Part shown: piece by piece, positions 9,246-18,832 of the stretch
Position numbering within the stretch: the first letter of the stretch is position 1
Layout: the number at the start of each line of letters is the position of its first letter
The notes under the pieces: generated by a model
Seen by the model: the letters and a program-made list of their open reading frames with translations, nothing else
What the model was told of the DNA's origin: nothing
Database searches by the model: none
Source: Erysipelotrichaceae bacterium
Lineage (GTDB): Bacteria; Bacillota_I; Bacilli_A; ML615J-28; CAG-313
Assembly: GCA_015059015.1 (NCBI GenBank)
Contig: SVBG01000008.1
Span: forward strand, 1 to 64,000
Length of the DNA: 64,000 nt
Direction of reading: 5' to 3'
Program-made: the position numbers and the translations under genes

Positions 9246-11768
9246 ATGAATTGGATAGTACATAATTATTGGGTAGGGATAGAACTATTAATAATATCAA
9301 TAATAGTGTTTTCATTTACTATAGTTATTTTATTAATTGGGAAAAATAAACAAAATAACTCTCGTACTGTAATAGCATTAAATATAGGAATCTTTCTTTC
9401 CTTATTCATAATAAATTGTTCGAAATTTATAATATTAAATGTAGATGAATATGCAATTGATTATAATTTTGCAGAAATTTTATTAATGTTAGTTAATAAT
9501 ATGTTGTTAACTATTCAGTATTTTTTCGCAAGCGTTGATTATAGAGAATTATTTATAAGTAGTGTATACTTTAAACAAGAATTTTTCTATTATCTTTTTA
9601 ATACTTCTATTTTGGTATATTCGATTGCTGCAATAATTGGTGGCGCATCGGTGTTGTTTAATTTTATAAAAGATTTCTTTCCCAAATTTTTTCTACAGTT
9701 TAATTCTAAGAAAAAGAGATATTTATTTTCTGCTTTAAACAATTCGTCACTTGAAATTGCAAAAAAAATTAGCTTAAAATCTGATGAAAGTAGATTCATT
9801 GTTTTCTTCAATTGTAAAGATGTGGATTCTAATTTATTATATAAGGCAAAGAAAATTGGAGCAATTTGTTTATTTGATGATATAAATAATGTAACTTTAA
9901 ATTGTAATAAAAATTTTATAAAATTTAGTATATTCATTAAAAAATTTTTTTGCAAAAAAGTTATTGATTCTTCATTAGAAACAGTTTATTGGTTAATTGA
10001 TTATGATGAGAATATTAATAATAAGGATGCAATTAATTTAATTTGTAATCTAAAACAGAAAAAGTTATTTGTAAAAATGGATAAAATAAATATATTTATT
10101 TATTGTACATCAAAAATTAATGAAGTTGAAATCTGTCAATATTATAATAATAGAATAGAATTAAGTAAGAATGAAAATGATACTTCGATTTCACAAGAAG
10201 AAAAAATGATTTTAAAGAAAATTAGTTTTACAGCTACAAATGATATTAGAAATCTAATTTATAATTTAATGTTTGATGATTCAACAGCTTTATATAATTA
10301 TATAGATAAGAAAAAAGATGACAAAGGTCATATTATAAATAGTAAATTATCTGTATTAATCCTTGGTAGTGGTTTAATAGGTAAAGAATTTTTTAAAGCA
10401 GCTTGTTGGTGCGGGCAAATTGGAGATTATATATATAATAAAGAGTTAAATAAAGATAAATTTAAAATGATTGATCTAAAAATAAGTGTTGTATCAAATG
10501 AAAAAGAACCAACTGCTTCTGATAAGTTTAAAAGTGAAATGTTTGGTTTATTTAATGAAAAATATGGTAAAAAGCTTGTTAATGTAGATTTTGAAACTTT
10601 AGATTTTGGTACTTTAGAGTATGATAATAAGATAAATGAAATTATATTGAAAGATAAACCAAAATATATTGTTGTTGCTTTTGGTAATGATGAATTAAAT
10701 TACAAAGCTGCAACGCATCTTGGAAAGTCTTTTTTACAAAATAATCTATCTAATGAAAATGTTCTAATTAATTATTTTATTGAAGATACTGAATATTATA
10801 ATATAATTAATACTTTAAATAAAAATGAATCTATCAAAGAATTAAAACATTCTAATATTAAGTTAAACTGTATTAGTAATATGGAATCTGCAGAAAAAAA
10901 TTATTGTTTTGAAGAAGATCACTCATTTTTCTTTGACAAACAATTACTAGAATTAGCATATAGCATTCATTTAGCATATGAAAAATCTGATATAAATCAT
11001 AGAGGTGATTTTTCAACAAAAGCGGAGTTTTTAGCTTCCCCTAGTAGTTTGTATTCTTCAATTGCATCAGTGATTCATGCAAAATATAAAATGTTTGCGT
11101 TAGGTAAACATGAAGAATTTGATGAGTTTTATTATAATTATGAAAATAAGAATATAAAATATGATTTTCAAAAATCAGTAAATAATAATATTCGTGAATG
11201 GATATTAATGGAACACAATAAGTGGAGTGCTTTTAATTATTGTGAAGGTCTAGTTACTGCTAAAAATTACCATATTATTAATTATATTATGAAAATGGAA
11301 ACAAATAATAATGAGCGCCCATCTAAATATAAAGAAGCAGGGATTCATATGAATTTAGTAGAAAATAAACTTGATTCTATTAATTTATATAATATCATAA
11401 AATGTATAAATGATGTTTTTGTATTTCATAATCAAAATACTATGGATATTACGAAAAAATTAAATTATTTGATTAATGAAAAACCAGATATGTTGTTTTG
11501 TGAATGGGTTAATGAAGTATTAACAAATGATGGTTTCACATTTATAGTAAATGAAGATTTGACTATAGAAGAATGTATAGAAAAACATGTTATTTCTATT
11601 AATTTAATTAATAGTTTAGATGATTTAGATAAAACTAATATTGTTTATGAATATCTATATGGATGTTTTGATTTTAATGCGATAACTAAAATTAAAGAAA
11701 AGGATAAAGATTTTGCGGTTATAGGAGAGTATGAAAATGGAAAAAAATTACAAACCGAATCCAATTGA
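9246..11768 (+). CDS. second large membrane protein with TrkA-N-like and RyR-like domains
   Basis: About three or four hydrophobic segments fall in the first 140 residues (7-31, 42-60 and 117-140 are clearest). A first Rossmann-like stretch follows near 155-175 (KKRYLFSALNNSSLEIAKK), then a clear GSGLIGKEFF nucleotide-binding turn near 370. The C-terminal EHNKWSAFNYCEG near 656 and GIHMNL match the RyR-like tail. The layout copies its neighbour at 6324-9059 but the sequences are well diverged, suggesting an old paired system, perhaps two subunits. Its 3' end overlaps the RyR gene by 38 bp in another frame. It ends in TGA. Confidence 0.65.
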   Translation: MNWIVHNYWVGIELLIISIIVFSFTIVILLIGKNKQNNSRTVIALNIGIFLSLFIINCSKFIILNVDEYAIDYNFAEILLMLVNNMLLTIQYFFASVDYRELFISSVYFKQEFFYYLFNTSILVYSIAAIIGGASVLFNFIKDFFPKFFLQFNSKKKRYLFSALNNSSLEIAKKISLKSDESRFIVFFNCKDVDSNLLYKAKKIGAICLFDDINNVTLNCNKNFIKFSIFIKKFFCKKVIDSSLETVYWLIDYDENINNKDAINLICNLKQKKLFVKMDKINIFIYCTSKINEVEICQYYNNRIELSKNENDTSISQEEKMILKKISFTATNDIRNLIYNLMFDDSTALYNYIDKKKDDKGHIINSKLSVLILGSGLIGKEFFKAACWCGQIGDYIYNKELNKDKFKMIDLKISVVSNEKEPTASDKFKSEMFGLFNEKYGKKLVNVDFETLDFGTLEYDNKINEIILKDKPKYIVVAFGNDELNYKAATHLGKSFLQNNLSNENVLINYFIEDTEYYNIINTLNKNESIKELKHSNIKLNCISNMESAEKNYCFEEDHSFFFDKQLLELAYSIHLAYEKSDINHRGDFSTKAEFLASPSSLYSSIASVIHAKYKMFALGKHEEFDEFYYNYENKNIKYDFQKSVNNNIREWILMEHNKWSAFNYCEGLVTAKNYHIINYIMKMETNNNERPSKYKEAGIHMNLVENKLDSINLYNIIKCINDVFVFHNQNTMDITKKLNYLINEKPDMLFCEWVNEVLTNDGFTFIVNEDLTIEECIEKHVISINLINSLDDLDKTNIVYEYLYGCFDFNAITKIKEKDKDFAVIGEYENGKKLQTESN

Positions 11769-12030
11769 TACAACAAATGTTGTATTAGATGAGAATATTT
11801 TAGAACTTGCTGAAATGCTTGCTAAAAATACTCATGAAGTATGGGCAGTGGGAAAATTAAAAGAAGGTTGGACATATGGTCCAAAAACAGATCCTGATTT
11901 AAAACAACATCCTTCATTAATACCTTATGAAGAATTATCTGAAGATCAAAAAGATTATGATCGTAATACTTCAATTGAAACATTGAAGGTTTTAATTGCA
12001 TTGGGATTTGAAATTATTAAGAAAAAATAA
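11731..12030 (+). CDS. stand-alone RyR-domain protein
   Basis: Nearly the whole 99-residue protein is one RyR domain (ryanodine-receptor repeat family): YKPNPIDTTNV, THEVWAVGKLKEGWTYGP, KQHPSLIPYEELSEDQKDYD and RNTSIETLKVLIALG are its classic elements. ATG at 11731 or 11737 could start it; a GGAGAG site lies inside the upstream gene, so the overlap implies translational coupling. A paralogue about three-quarters identical sits at 19774-20061. Bacterial RyR domains are thought to bind ligands in signalling or conflict settings; the ligand here is unknown. Confidence 0.85.
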   Translation: MKMEKNYKPNPIDTTNVVLDENILELAEMLAKNTHEVWAVGKLKEGWTYGPKTDPDLKQHPSLIPYEELSEDQKDYDRNTSIETLKVLIALGFEIIKKK

Positions 12031-12042
12031 CAAACAAATACG

Positions 12043-12078
12043 AAAAAAAACCATAGTTTTGAACTATGGTTTTTTTTG
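12043..12078 (+). terminator. intrinsic terminator after the RyR gene
   Basis: An AAAACCATAGTT arm and AACTATGGTTTT arm with a very short loop are flanked by A8 and T8, making a strong and possibly bidirectional terminator. It separates the TrkA-N/RyR operon from the TIR operon. Confidence 0.85.
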
Positions 12079-12111
12079 CAGTCATAAAAGTTTAAAATTT
12101 AATATAATTAT

Positions 12112-12140
12112 TTGAAATAAATGTTGATAAATGATATAAT
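12112..12140 (+). promoter_or_regulatory. promoter of the six-gene TIR operon
   Basis: TTGAAA (12112-12117), a 17-bp spacer and TATAAT (12135-12140). The first start codon of the operon is 33 bp downstream. No operator-like palindrome is evident around it. Confidence 0.65.
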
Positions 12141-12172
12141 AAATTATAAATGTGTATTTAATGGAGGAATTT

Positions 12173-13906
12173 ATGTTTAATTTGAATAGTAAAGATGAAT
12201 TGTTTTTAATGGTTAGTTCTGCTGATAAAGATATAGTACTTGAATTACAAAAGAAATTTAAAAAGAATCATGTTAAAGTTTGGTCTATGTATACAGATGA
12301 TGGAGGATTTACTACTCCTTCTGGAAAGAATCATTTAGAATATGCTTACAAGGCAATTCTTAGATCTACAATGGCTATTATTTTAGTAACAGAAAACTCT
12401 ATAAAAGATGAGCATGGGTATATCGAAGCTGAACTTCGTAAGTATTGTGAAGTAAGTCAAAAATATGCTGGAATTTTAGATATGCGACTAGTCCCTGTTT
12501 ATGTTGGAAAGAAGATGAATTTAACAGAATCTTGGACTAGAGTAATTGCTGATGCTGATATTTATAAGATATTACAGACTACTTATGAAGGGAAGCCTAA
12601 ACAAGATTCATTAGAAGATATAGTTAATGAGTTAAGTTTTGATTATTTCGAAATAAAATTAAAGAATAAAGATATGCTTACAAAAGATAGTCATTTGTTC
12701 CATGAAATGGCTGTTGATTGTGTTGAAGATGATTCTACAAGTGTTAAAACAATTAGTGAAGATATTAGAGAAAGTTTAGAAAATGATATTGATTCAATGT
12801 ACCTTGAAGAAATGCATATTTTATCTGATGAAATTTTAGAATATGATATGGATCCATATTCATTAATTATTATTACTTCAAATATTTTGGGAAAAGTGGA
12901 TAATGAGAGGTATAATCCTAAAGAAAGAGGTATTAAATACTATTATTATTGTGAAGAAAGTTATTGTAATAGTGTTGAACAAAAATATCGTACTGCATTA
13001 AAGAACTATATTCAACGAAATGAAGTTGCTAAAAAAGAAATTGTTGAATGTACTAGAAGGCATTTAGTAAATAGAGAAAATTTAATTAAGTATTTTTCAA
13101 GCAGACCTTTCAATGACACAATTGATAATTTTATGGTATTTTATGGTATTCATGATAGAGTTGCATTGGAAGAATTACTTAATACTGAATGTCAAGATTT
13201 TCTTACTTCAGATGCTACGGAATTTGATGAAATAGATATAGTAAGTATTCCGCGAGAGGTTTATGTATGGCTAACGGGTGTTTCTATAAATAAAATGAAT
13301 CTTATTGGTAAGTTTTATATATTTATTGAGAGAATTCTTAAACTTGCAGATCCTAGCAACGTCAATTATGCAAGACTCTTTAAAGTTAATAAGTTATTAC
13401 AAGCTTTAAAAATATTCTCTAAAAATTTATATTTAGATAATGAATATGAAAAAGATGTAGAAGTTGTACAAAGAAATAATAAAATTTTGGATACCCTTAT
13501 TGGAAAAAAATGTACTAATTTAATTAAAAATTGGTTTAGTAAAAATTTAGTAGAAAATAATATTAATGAATGTTTAAGTGACGCCTTAGAAAATATAGTA
13601 TTTATCCCAATTAAAAAAGCAGAATATTTTAGAATAGCAAATAGTTTTGCGTTATTCGTTCATCGTGATACAAATACTAAAGTTATTAAGAAAAGCGGAG
13701 CTTGGTATTCAATATCGCATAATAACGTACAAAGAGATAATCAATTTGAAGGTAGTGAACAAGAACTATTAATAAATATCTATAATGGTAATGAAGCATT
13801 CGCTAAGAGGATTATAGAAGCATTAAATAAATTATTTGAATATAAAATAGCAGATAAATCAAGAGTTTCTAATTCTTTAATTTTTGGAAATAAGGTGGAT
13901 AAGTAA
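12173..13906 (+). CDS. TIR/SEFIR-type protein with a large unknown C-terminal region
   Basis: The ATG at 12173 is chosen because ATGGAGGAA lies 8 bp before it; an earlier in-frame ATG has no such site. Residues ~5-150 look like a TIR/SEFIR domain: DELFLMVSSADKDIV, a CLVPVYVG-like strand (DMRLVPVYVG), and GYIEAELRKY near 82 with a glutamate at the usual catalytic place. TIR domains commonly cleave NAD+ or make cyclic ADP-ribose-type signals in immunity. The remaining ~430 residues are helical and unrecognised. It is the first gene of a tight operon and overlaps the next gene by 1 nt (TAATG), so the two products are probably made together. Confidence 0.7.
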   Translation: MFNLNSKDELFLMVSSADKDIVLELQKKFKKNHVKVWSMYTDDGGFTTPSGKNHLEYAYKAILRSTMAIILVTENSIKDEHGYIEAELRKYCEVSQKYAGILDMRLVPVYVGKKMNLTESWTRVIADADIYKILQTTYEGKPKQDSLEDIVNELSFDYFEIKLKNKDMLTKDSHLFHEMAVDCVEDDSTSVKTISEDIRESLENDIDSMYLEEMHILSDEILEYDMDPYSLIIITSNILGKVDNERYNPKERGIKYYYYCEESYCNSVEQKYRTALKNYIQRNEVAKKEIVECTRRHLVNRENLIKYFSSRPFNDTIDNFMVFYGIHDRVALEELLNTECQDFLTSDATEFDEIDIVSIPREVYVWLTGVSINKMNLIGKFYIFIERILKLADPSNVNYARLFKVNKLLQALKIFSKNLYLDNEYEKDVEVVQRNNKILDTLIGKKCTNLIKNWFSKNLVENNINECLSDALENIVFIPIKKAEYFRIANSFALFVHRDTNTKVIKKSGAWYSISHNNVQRDNQFEGSEQELLINIYNGNEAFAKRIIEALNKLFEYKIADKSRVSNSLIFGNKVDK

Positions 13907-14961
13907 TGTCAAAAATAAATAATTTTGTAGAAAATGGGTATAAATTAATCAGCGAATTTGAAACTACTGACACATTAGTTTTATGGCCATGTAGAAAAGA
14001 TGTATGGGTAAATCCTGAAAAGATACAAGAACTACATATATCTTATATAAAACAAATCGCTAATTATCAACATGTTTTTTTAGGTGTGCCTAAGAGCGAA
14101 TTATATAAGTTTGAAGGTGTTAAATTTGATAATGTTGATATTATCGAATTACCTCAAAATGATGCATGGATAAGAGATACTGGTCCTTTGTTTGTTAAGA
14201 AGGAAAACAGTTTTTACGCTGTTAAGAATGGATTTAATGCTTGGGGTGGATTATATTTTCCATTTGATGATGATTTAAAAATTGTACCAACATTATCGGA
14301 ATATTTAAACTATGATTATTTAGAAAACAAATTAATTATGGAAGGTGGAAATATATCATCTGATGGTAATGGTACTGCTATTTTAGTAGAAGATTGTATT
14401 GTAAATAAAAATAGAAACGATTATTCTAAAGTTGAGATTGAAAAAGAGTTAAAAAAAGTATTTGGTTTATCTAAAATTATATGGATTTCTAAAGGCTTTG
14501 TCGAAGATGAAACAGGTGGACATGTAGATAATATTGCACAATTTACTAATAAAGGTGAAATTATTATTGCTTGGACTGAGGATGAAAATCATCCGATGTA
14601 TGAAAGATGTAGAAAAATAGAAAATGAAATAAAATTACAAGTACCAGAAAGAGTTATTCATAAAATAACACTAGCTCAACCAACTTATCGTTCTGGTGAT
14701 GAATCTATTAAAGTCTATAAAAATAGTAAGAAAAGATTATCTGGTGATTTATTAACAAATTCGTATGTGAATTTTTATGTTGCTGGAAAAGCTATTTTCG
14801 TTCCTCAATTTTTATGTGAAGAGGACGAACTTGCTGCATCAAAATTTAAAGAGATTTTTCCTGATTATGACATTGTATTTATTCCTGCTCGAGATTATAT
14901 TTTAGGTGGAGGATGTTTACACTGTTTAACATTAGGCATTTTAGTTAAGGAGGATCAATAA
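13906..14961 (+). CDS. agmatine deiminase / peptidylarginine-deiminase-family enzyme
   Basis: The 351-residue length fits agmatine deiminase, which converts agmatine to N-carbamoylputrescine and ammonia. The guanidino-modifying active site is complete: NDAWIRDTGP near 85, EGGNISSDG near 147, the histidine of GGHVDN near 206 and the nucleophilic cysteine of GGGCLHC near 339. What is unusual is the setting: it sits between a TIR gene and an ATPase in an operon that also holds an AdoMet-decarboxylase-like gene, with no aguB or speA nearby. Inference: it makes or modifies a polyamine or guanidino signal, or modifies protein arginines, for this system rather than for general metabolism. Confidence 0.85.
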   Translation: MSKINNFVENGYKLISEFETTDTLVLWPCRKDVWVNPEKIQELHISYIKQIANYQHVFLGVPKSELYKFEGVKFDNVDIIELPQNDAWIRDTGPLFVKKENSFYAVKNGFNAWGGLYFPFDDDLKIVPTLSEYLNYDYLENKLIMEGGNISSDGNGTAILVEDCIVNKNRNDYSKVEIEKELKKVFGLSKIIWISKGFVEDETGGHVDNIAQFTNKGEIIIAWTEDENHPMYERCRKIENEIKLQVPERVIHKITLAQPTYRSGDESIKVYKNSKKRLSGDLLTNSYVNFYVAGKAIFVPQFLCEEDELAASKFKEIFPDYDIVFIPARDYILGGGCLHCLTLGILVKEDQ

Positions 14962-14962
14962 T

Positions 14963-17248
14963 ATGATTGAAACAAAAAGTAATATAAGAGAATGGTTATT
15001 AAAAGATGAGAAGAAAGGTTCATTCTATTTATTTAAAGAAAAACCTTTTTTTGGAAATAAATTTCTAGAAGCTTTAATGACTAAACGTAACAAAACATTT
15101 TATTTAGATGATAACTTTAAATTAGAAGGTTTTGTTGCACAAATATATGGTGTATATGAAGTTTTATCATTAAGTAAAAACTTTTTAAAGGCTCAATTAG
15201 ATGAGAATAATAAGCAAGTTAAAGTATTAAAAAAATTCCCTGTTGATTCTCAAAAAGCACTAGCAAATGATATTAGAGATATTTATTTGCACATTAAAGA
15301 ATATGGATATGATTTTGAACCAGTAATTTCTAATAAAACTAATGAAGATTTCTTAAGATTAAAAGATGATTCTGGAAAACAAAAATATCCTTATTACGGA
15401 TGTATGACATGGATTTTATCGTTATCTACACTTTTATGGAAAATTTACTTTGTAGATTACGATATTGAAAATGATTCTTTTGAAAATGTTAAACCAGTAA
15501 ATGCTAATGATGAAATTATTTCTGATCCAGAGTGTGTAAAAATCATTTATAGCGTTAGAAAAGAAATCATGGATTCTATCAAAGACATATGTCATGAATT
15601 TGTTAATAATTATATTTCTGAATCTAAAAATGAAGAAGGTATTAAAAAAGGTTGGGGTTACACTCGTGATTGTACTCAACCATCATTATACTTTACATAT
15701 TCTGTTTTAGAATCGTATAATGACTTAGATAGCAATATTTTTATTGGTGGAGATGATGATTTTTATTTTAGACCATCTAGTATGTCTATAGAAGATCAAA
15801 AATTATGTGAAGCTAATGGAATACAGGATACTAAACCAGTTGATTCATATGATGTAAATGCAAGAAGAGTTGAAAATATCATAGATTATATAAACCAAGG
15901 TATTACTAATGAAGATGAAAGAATTGAAGTAAGATTTAGAAAACAAGCAACTGAAGTTTCATATTATTTATTTAAAAAATATAAAAATTCAATAATGACT
16001 TCGTTTTATAATGATAATGGGTTAATTATAACTAAAGAACAAATTTATATTTCATCATTAACGTCTGCATTATTCTATCCTTTATACTTATTATCATCAT
16101 TCCTATACGGTGAGGTTAATAATTATATTAATACTAAAACTGCAAGAACACAGTTCTTAATGTTAAAATCCCCTCTTGAAAGGAAGTCATATATTGATTC
16201 ATGGTATGAACTTGACTTAAAAGATGAAAATTATTTAACTGCAAAAACTAATGATGAGTTAGAGGATTTAGTTTCTATTTATTTAAAAGAGTATAAAGAC
16301 CTTGAAAACTGTTTTATTGAAGGTTTAAATAATGTTCAAAAAGTTTATGATTATATGATTGAAAAAAATGCAGAGGGTGTAGTGGATAGACATTATTTAA
16401 CATTTGATCAACAAGTTATTAGTGAACCTATTTTTGCTAAAATATTTGTTAGAGAAAATATAATGGTTGGTTCAATATTACCATTATTAATTAACGTAAC
16501 TAACCTTTATGTTTCATGGGTTACAAAATATCCAGAAAAACAATTAGCTAAATATGCAATGGATATTTTCGAAAAAATGTGTAATAGAAATGAAAAAGGT
16601 GAATTAGAATGGTTATTTGAACAAAATCGTTATGATTTACATATTTCTATTCGTTATATGGATGCTATTGCAAATTTCTTAAATTATTATGATGAATATG
16701 AACGTGATAAAGCAAAAGCAAAAGATCTTAAAGAGTTATTAAGAAATGAGTTAAAGATTCAATTTGATGGGAAGTTACAACAAAAATTAGATGACTTTGA
16801 AAAAGAACGTAAAGAGTTATTAAGAGAAAAAAATGAAATTGAAGAAAAATATAAACAACAAATGGAAGAAAAACAAAATGAAAATGATTTGAGGTTCAAT
16901 TTCAATAATGTTGTTATGAAAGAATTATCAGAAATATTTAGTTCATACCTTGAATCAAATGGTTCTAATTCAGAGTATAAAGAATACATTGATAGTTTTG
17001 TTGAAACATTATTTAAAGTATTAATCTTAAAATTATCAGGCGATATTGAAGATGTTGAAGATTTTGAACAAGGTATTAAATATATTTTTGATAAGAAACA
17101 TCAATTAAATAAAGATAAAGTTTCTAAAGTTTATATTCAAGCTGTATTTGCAAATTTATTTAATAATAATAATTTTGTTGATCCTAAAAAACCAATGAAT
17201 CATAGTTCCTTATCATTTGATTCTACAAAAAATAATAAAGGAGAGTAA
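14963..17248 (+). CDS. 761-residue protein of unknown family with a C-terminal coiled coil
   Basis: No family is recognised. Seen in the sequence: a predominantly helical N-terminal half with WGYTRDCTQPSLYFTYSV near 229-247, a motif reminiscent of the aromatic repeats of alpha/alpha-toroid proteins (prenyltransferase or terpene-cyclase folds), though no catalytic aspartate motif of those enzymes is clear. A highly charged coiled coil spans about residues 585-650 (KLDDFEKERKELLREK). It starts 1 bp after the deiminase stop with GGAGGATC before the ATG and ends 2 bp before the ATPase. Inference: scaffold or sensor of the operon's complex. Confidence 0.6.
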   Translation: MIETKSNIREWLLKDEKKGSFYLFKEKPFFGNKFLEALMTKRNKTFYLDDNFKLEGFVAQIYGVYEVLSLSKNFLKAQLDENNKQVKVLKKFPVDSQKALANDIRDIYLHIKEYGYDFEPVISNKTNEDFLRLKDDSGKQKYPYYGCMTWILSLSTLLWKIYFVDYDIENDSFENVKPVNANDEIISDPECVKIIYSVRKEIMDSIKDICHEFVNNYISESKNEEGIKKGWGYTRDCTQPSLYFTYSVLESYNDLDSNIFIGGDDDFYFRPSSMSIEDQKLCEANGIQDTKPVDSYDVNARRVENIIDYINQGITNEDERIEVRFRKQATEVSYYLFKKYKNSIMTSFYNDNGLIITKEQIYISSLTSALFYPLYLLSSFLYGEVNNYINTKTARTQFLMLKSPLERKSYIDSWYELDLKDENYLTAKTNDELEDLVSIYLKEYKDLENCFIEGLNNVQKVYDYMIEKNAEGVVDRHYLTFDQQVISEPIFAKIFVRENIMVGSILPLLINVTNLYVSWVTKYPEKQLAKYAMDIFEKMCNRNEKGELEWLFEQNRYDLHISIRYMDAIANFLNYYDEYERDKAKAKDLKELLRNELKIQFDGKLQQKLDDFEKERKELLREKNEIEEKYKQQMEEKQNENDLRFNFNNVVMKELSEIFSSYLESNGSNSEYKEYIDSFVETLFKVLILKLSGDIEDVEDFEQGIKYIFDKKHQLNKDKVSKVYIQAVFANLFNNNNFVDPKKPMNHSSLSFDSTKNNKGE

Positions 17249-17250
17249 AA

Positions 17251-18216
17251 ATGAAGCAAATTACTTTTTTCTCATATAAAGGTGGTTCAGGTAGAACAAC
17301 AACTTTGTTTAATACATTACCCTTCCTAGCAAAAGAATGTAATGCTACAAAAGATCATCCTTTAATTATTTTTGATATGGATTATCGTAGTGCTGGTATA
17401 ACAATTTTATTTGGTGAACAAGATAAATATTTAGCAAAAGATGTTGAAGATTTTGAAAATGGAAAAAAACGTAGTGTTCAATATATTTTATTTGACAAAG
17501 AAAGAGATTTTTTTGTGGAAGATTTTGAAGATTTAAAGAAGCATTTTGCAGTAGCTGTAGGTAATCGTGCTGGTGTTGAAGATAATGATTCCATACTTTT
17601 AATTGGAGCAAATATTCACTTGGAAGCTAATGAGGTTTCATCTAAAGAAAACAATTATCGTTTAGGTGAAATGGTTGAACAATTAGAAGAACTGGGTGCT
17701 TCATGTATCGTGTATGATTCTCCTGCAGGAACACAAATTTCTGCAAATAGTTCTGTTGATAATTCTGATGTAATTGTTTGTTGTATGAGACCAAGTTATC
17801 AATTTAGAGAAACAACTTTTGATTATTTAGGTAATTATGTTCATAATAATGCAGCAAATGTTAATAAAAGAAGTTTCATTTTATTGCCAACAGCTGTACC
17901 AATTAAGGACTTTTTAATAAATGGTGAATATCAGGTTAATAATGCTTTTAATGATATAACAACTAGAATAAATGATTTAAATTTATATGCTTTTAGACTT
18001 AATAATTTGCGCGGTGAAGATAATTTATTTATTGATGCAAGTATGATTACTGAAGGTAATATTGGTATTCCTGAAATTGAAAGATTTAAATGGAATGAAA
18101 AATATAATTTGTATTCGTTAAATAATTTTAATGAAAACGAACTAACAGAATTAGAATTATATGCAATGAATAGATACAATAATTTAGCTAAGTTAATTAT
18201 GTTTAGAACTAAGTAA
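17251..18216 (+). CDS. ParA/MinD-type ATPase
   Basis: It opens with the deviant Walker A of the ParA/MinD group, YKGGSGRTTT at residues 9-18, where GRT replaces the more usual GKT. FDMDYRSAG near 43 is the Walker A' strand and VYDSPAGT near 154 is the switch region. At 321 residues it is a typical length. Such GRT-type ATPases often sit in accessory operons rather than beside parB; no parB or parS is seen here. A GGAGAG site precedes the ATG. Inference: an ATP-dependent switch or positioning factor for the neighbouring proteins. Confidence 0.8.
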   Translation: MKQITFFSYKGGSGRTTTLFNTLPFLAKECNATKDHPLIIFDMDYRSAGITILFGEQDKYLAKDVEDFENGKKRSVQYILFDKERDFFVEDFEDLKKHFAVAVGNRAGVEDNDSILLIGANIHLEANEVSSKENNYRLGEMVEQLEELGASCIVYDSPAGTQISANSSVDNSDVIVCCMRPSYQFRETTFDYLGNYVHNNAANVNKRSFILLPTAVPIKDFLINGEYQVNNAFNDITTRINDLNLYAFRLNNLRGEDNLFIDASMITEGNIGIPEIERFKWNEKYNLYSLNNFNENELTELELYAMNRYNNLAKLIMFRTK

Positions 18217-18226
18217 GAGGCTAATT

Positions 18227-18823
18227 ATGAATATACATAATCAATTTAAATATGATGAAATCAAAGGATATATTTTCGGTGTAACGCCAAATTATGAAAG
18301 TGAATTTAAATTAGAAAAATATATTGAAAGAATCTTAAAATTTTCTGCCGTGTTTGCTCTTATGTATTTTAAGAAAAATAGTAAAAATGAAAATGATGCT
18401 TCAAAGTTTTTTAAAAAAATTATAAATAGAGGATATTTAACAAATGATAGTATAATTTCAATATTATCTTATATTCAAAAAAATAACAAATTACTAGAAG
18501 AAATTGGATTAGAAAATTTGAAAATACTTGATACTGATAATACTGTTGAAAATATTAATATTTATGAATTAAAGCAAATAATAAATGACTTAGATGGTGC
18601 TTATATTAGTTTGGATAATTGCCAAATTGCGTTAAATAAACTTGTATCACAACTAACTTTTATTACAGAACTTAATATTAAAATTGATGAAAAAAGTGTA
18701 TTCTTTCTTTATAAAGGTGAAGAATACTTTGCTGAAGATTTATTAATATTTGAGAAACGATTCTTTAAAATTAAAACATTAAAAGAAATTGTTCCCGAAA
18801 TTTTAGATTATGAAAGAATTTAG
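18227..18823 (+). CDS. small operon protein of unknown function
   Basis: A 198-residue, Lys/Asn/Ile-rich, mostly helical protein without a signal peptide, membrane span or recognised motif. It lies 10 bp after the ATPase and directly before the AdoMet-decarboxylase-like gene, whose ribosome site overlaps its TAG stop. Operon membership is the only clue to its role. Confidence 0.6.
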   Translation: MNIHNQFKYDEIKGYIFGVTPNYESEFKLEKYIERILKFSAVFALMYFKKNSKNENDASKFFKKIINRGYLTNDSIISILSYIQKNNKLLEEIGLENLKILDTDNTVENINIYELKQIINDLDGAYISLDNCQIALNKLVSQLTFITELNIKIDEKSVFFLYKGEEYFAEDLLIFEKRFFKIKTLKEIVPEILDYERI

Positions 18824-18832
18824 GTGATTTTT

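Noticed and set aside
9590-9955. 121-codon minus-strand open frame
   Set aside because: It is a shadow of the TrkA-N/RyR gene with no ribosome site or protein-like pattern.
17251-18216. Plasmid or chromosome partition locus
   Set aside because: The ParA-like ATPase has no ParB partner or parS-like repeats, and the operon context is different.
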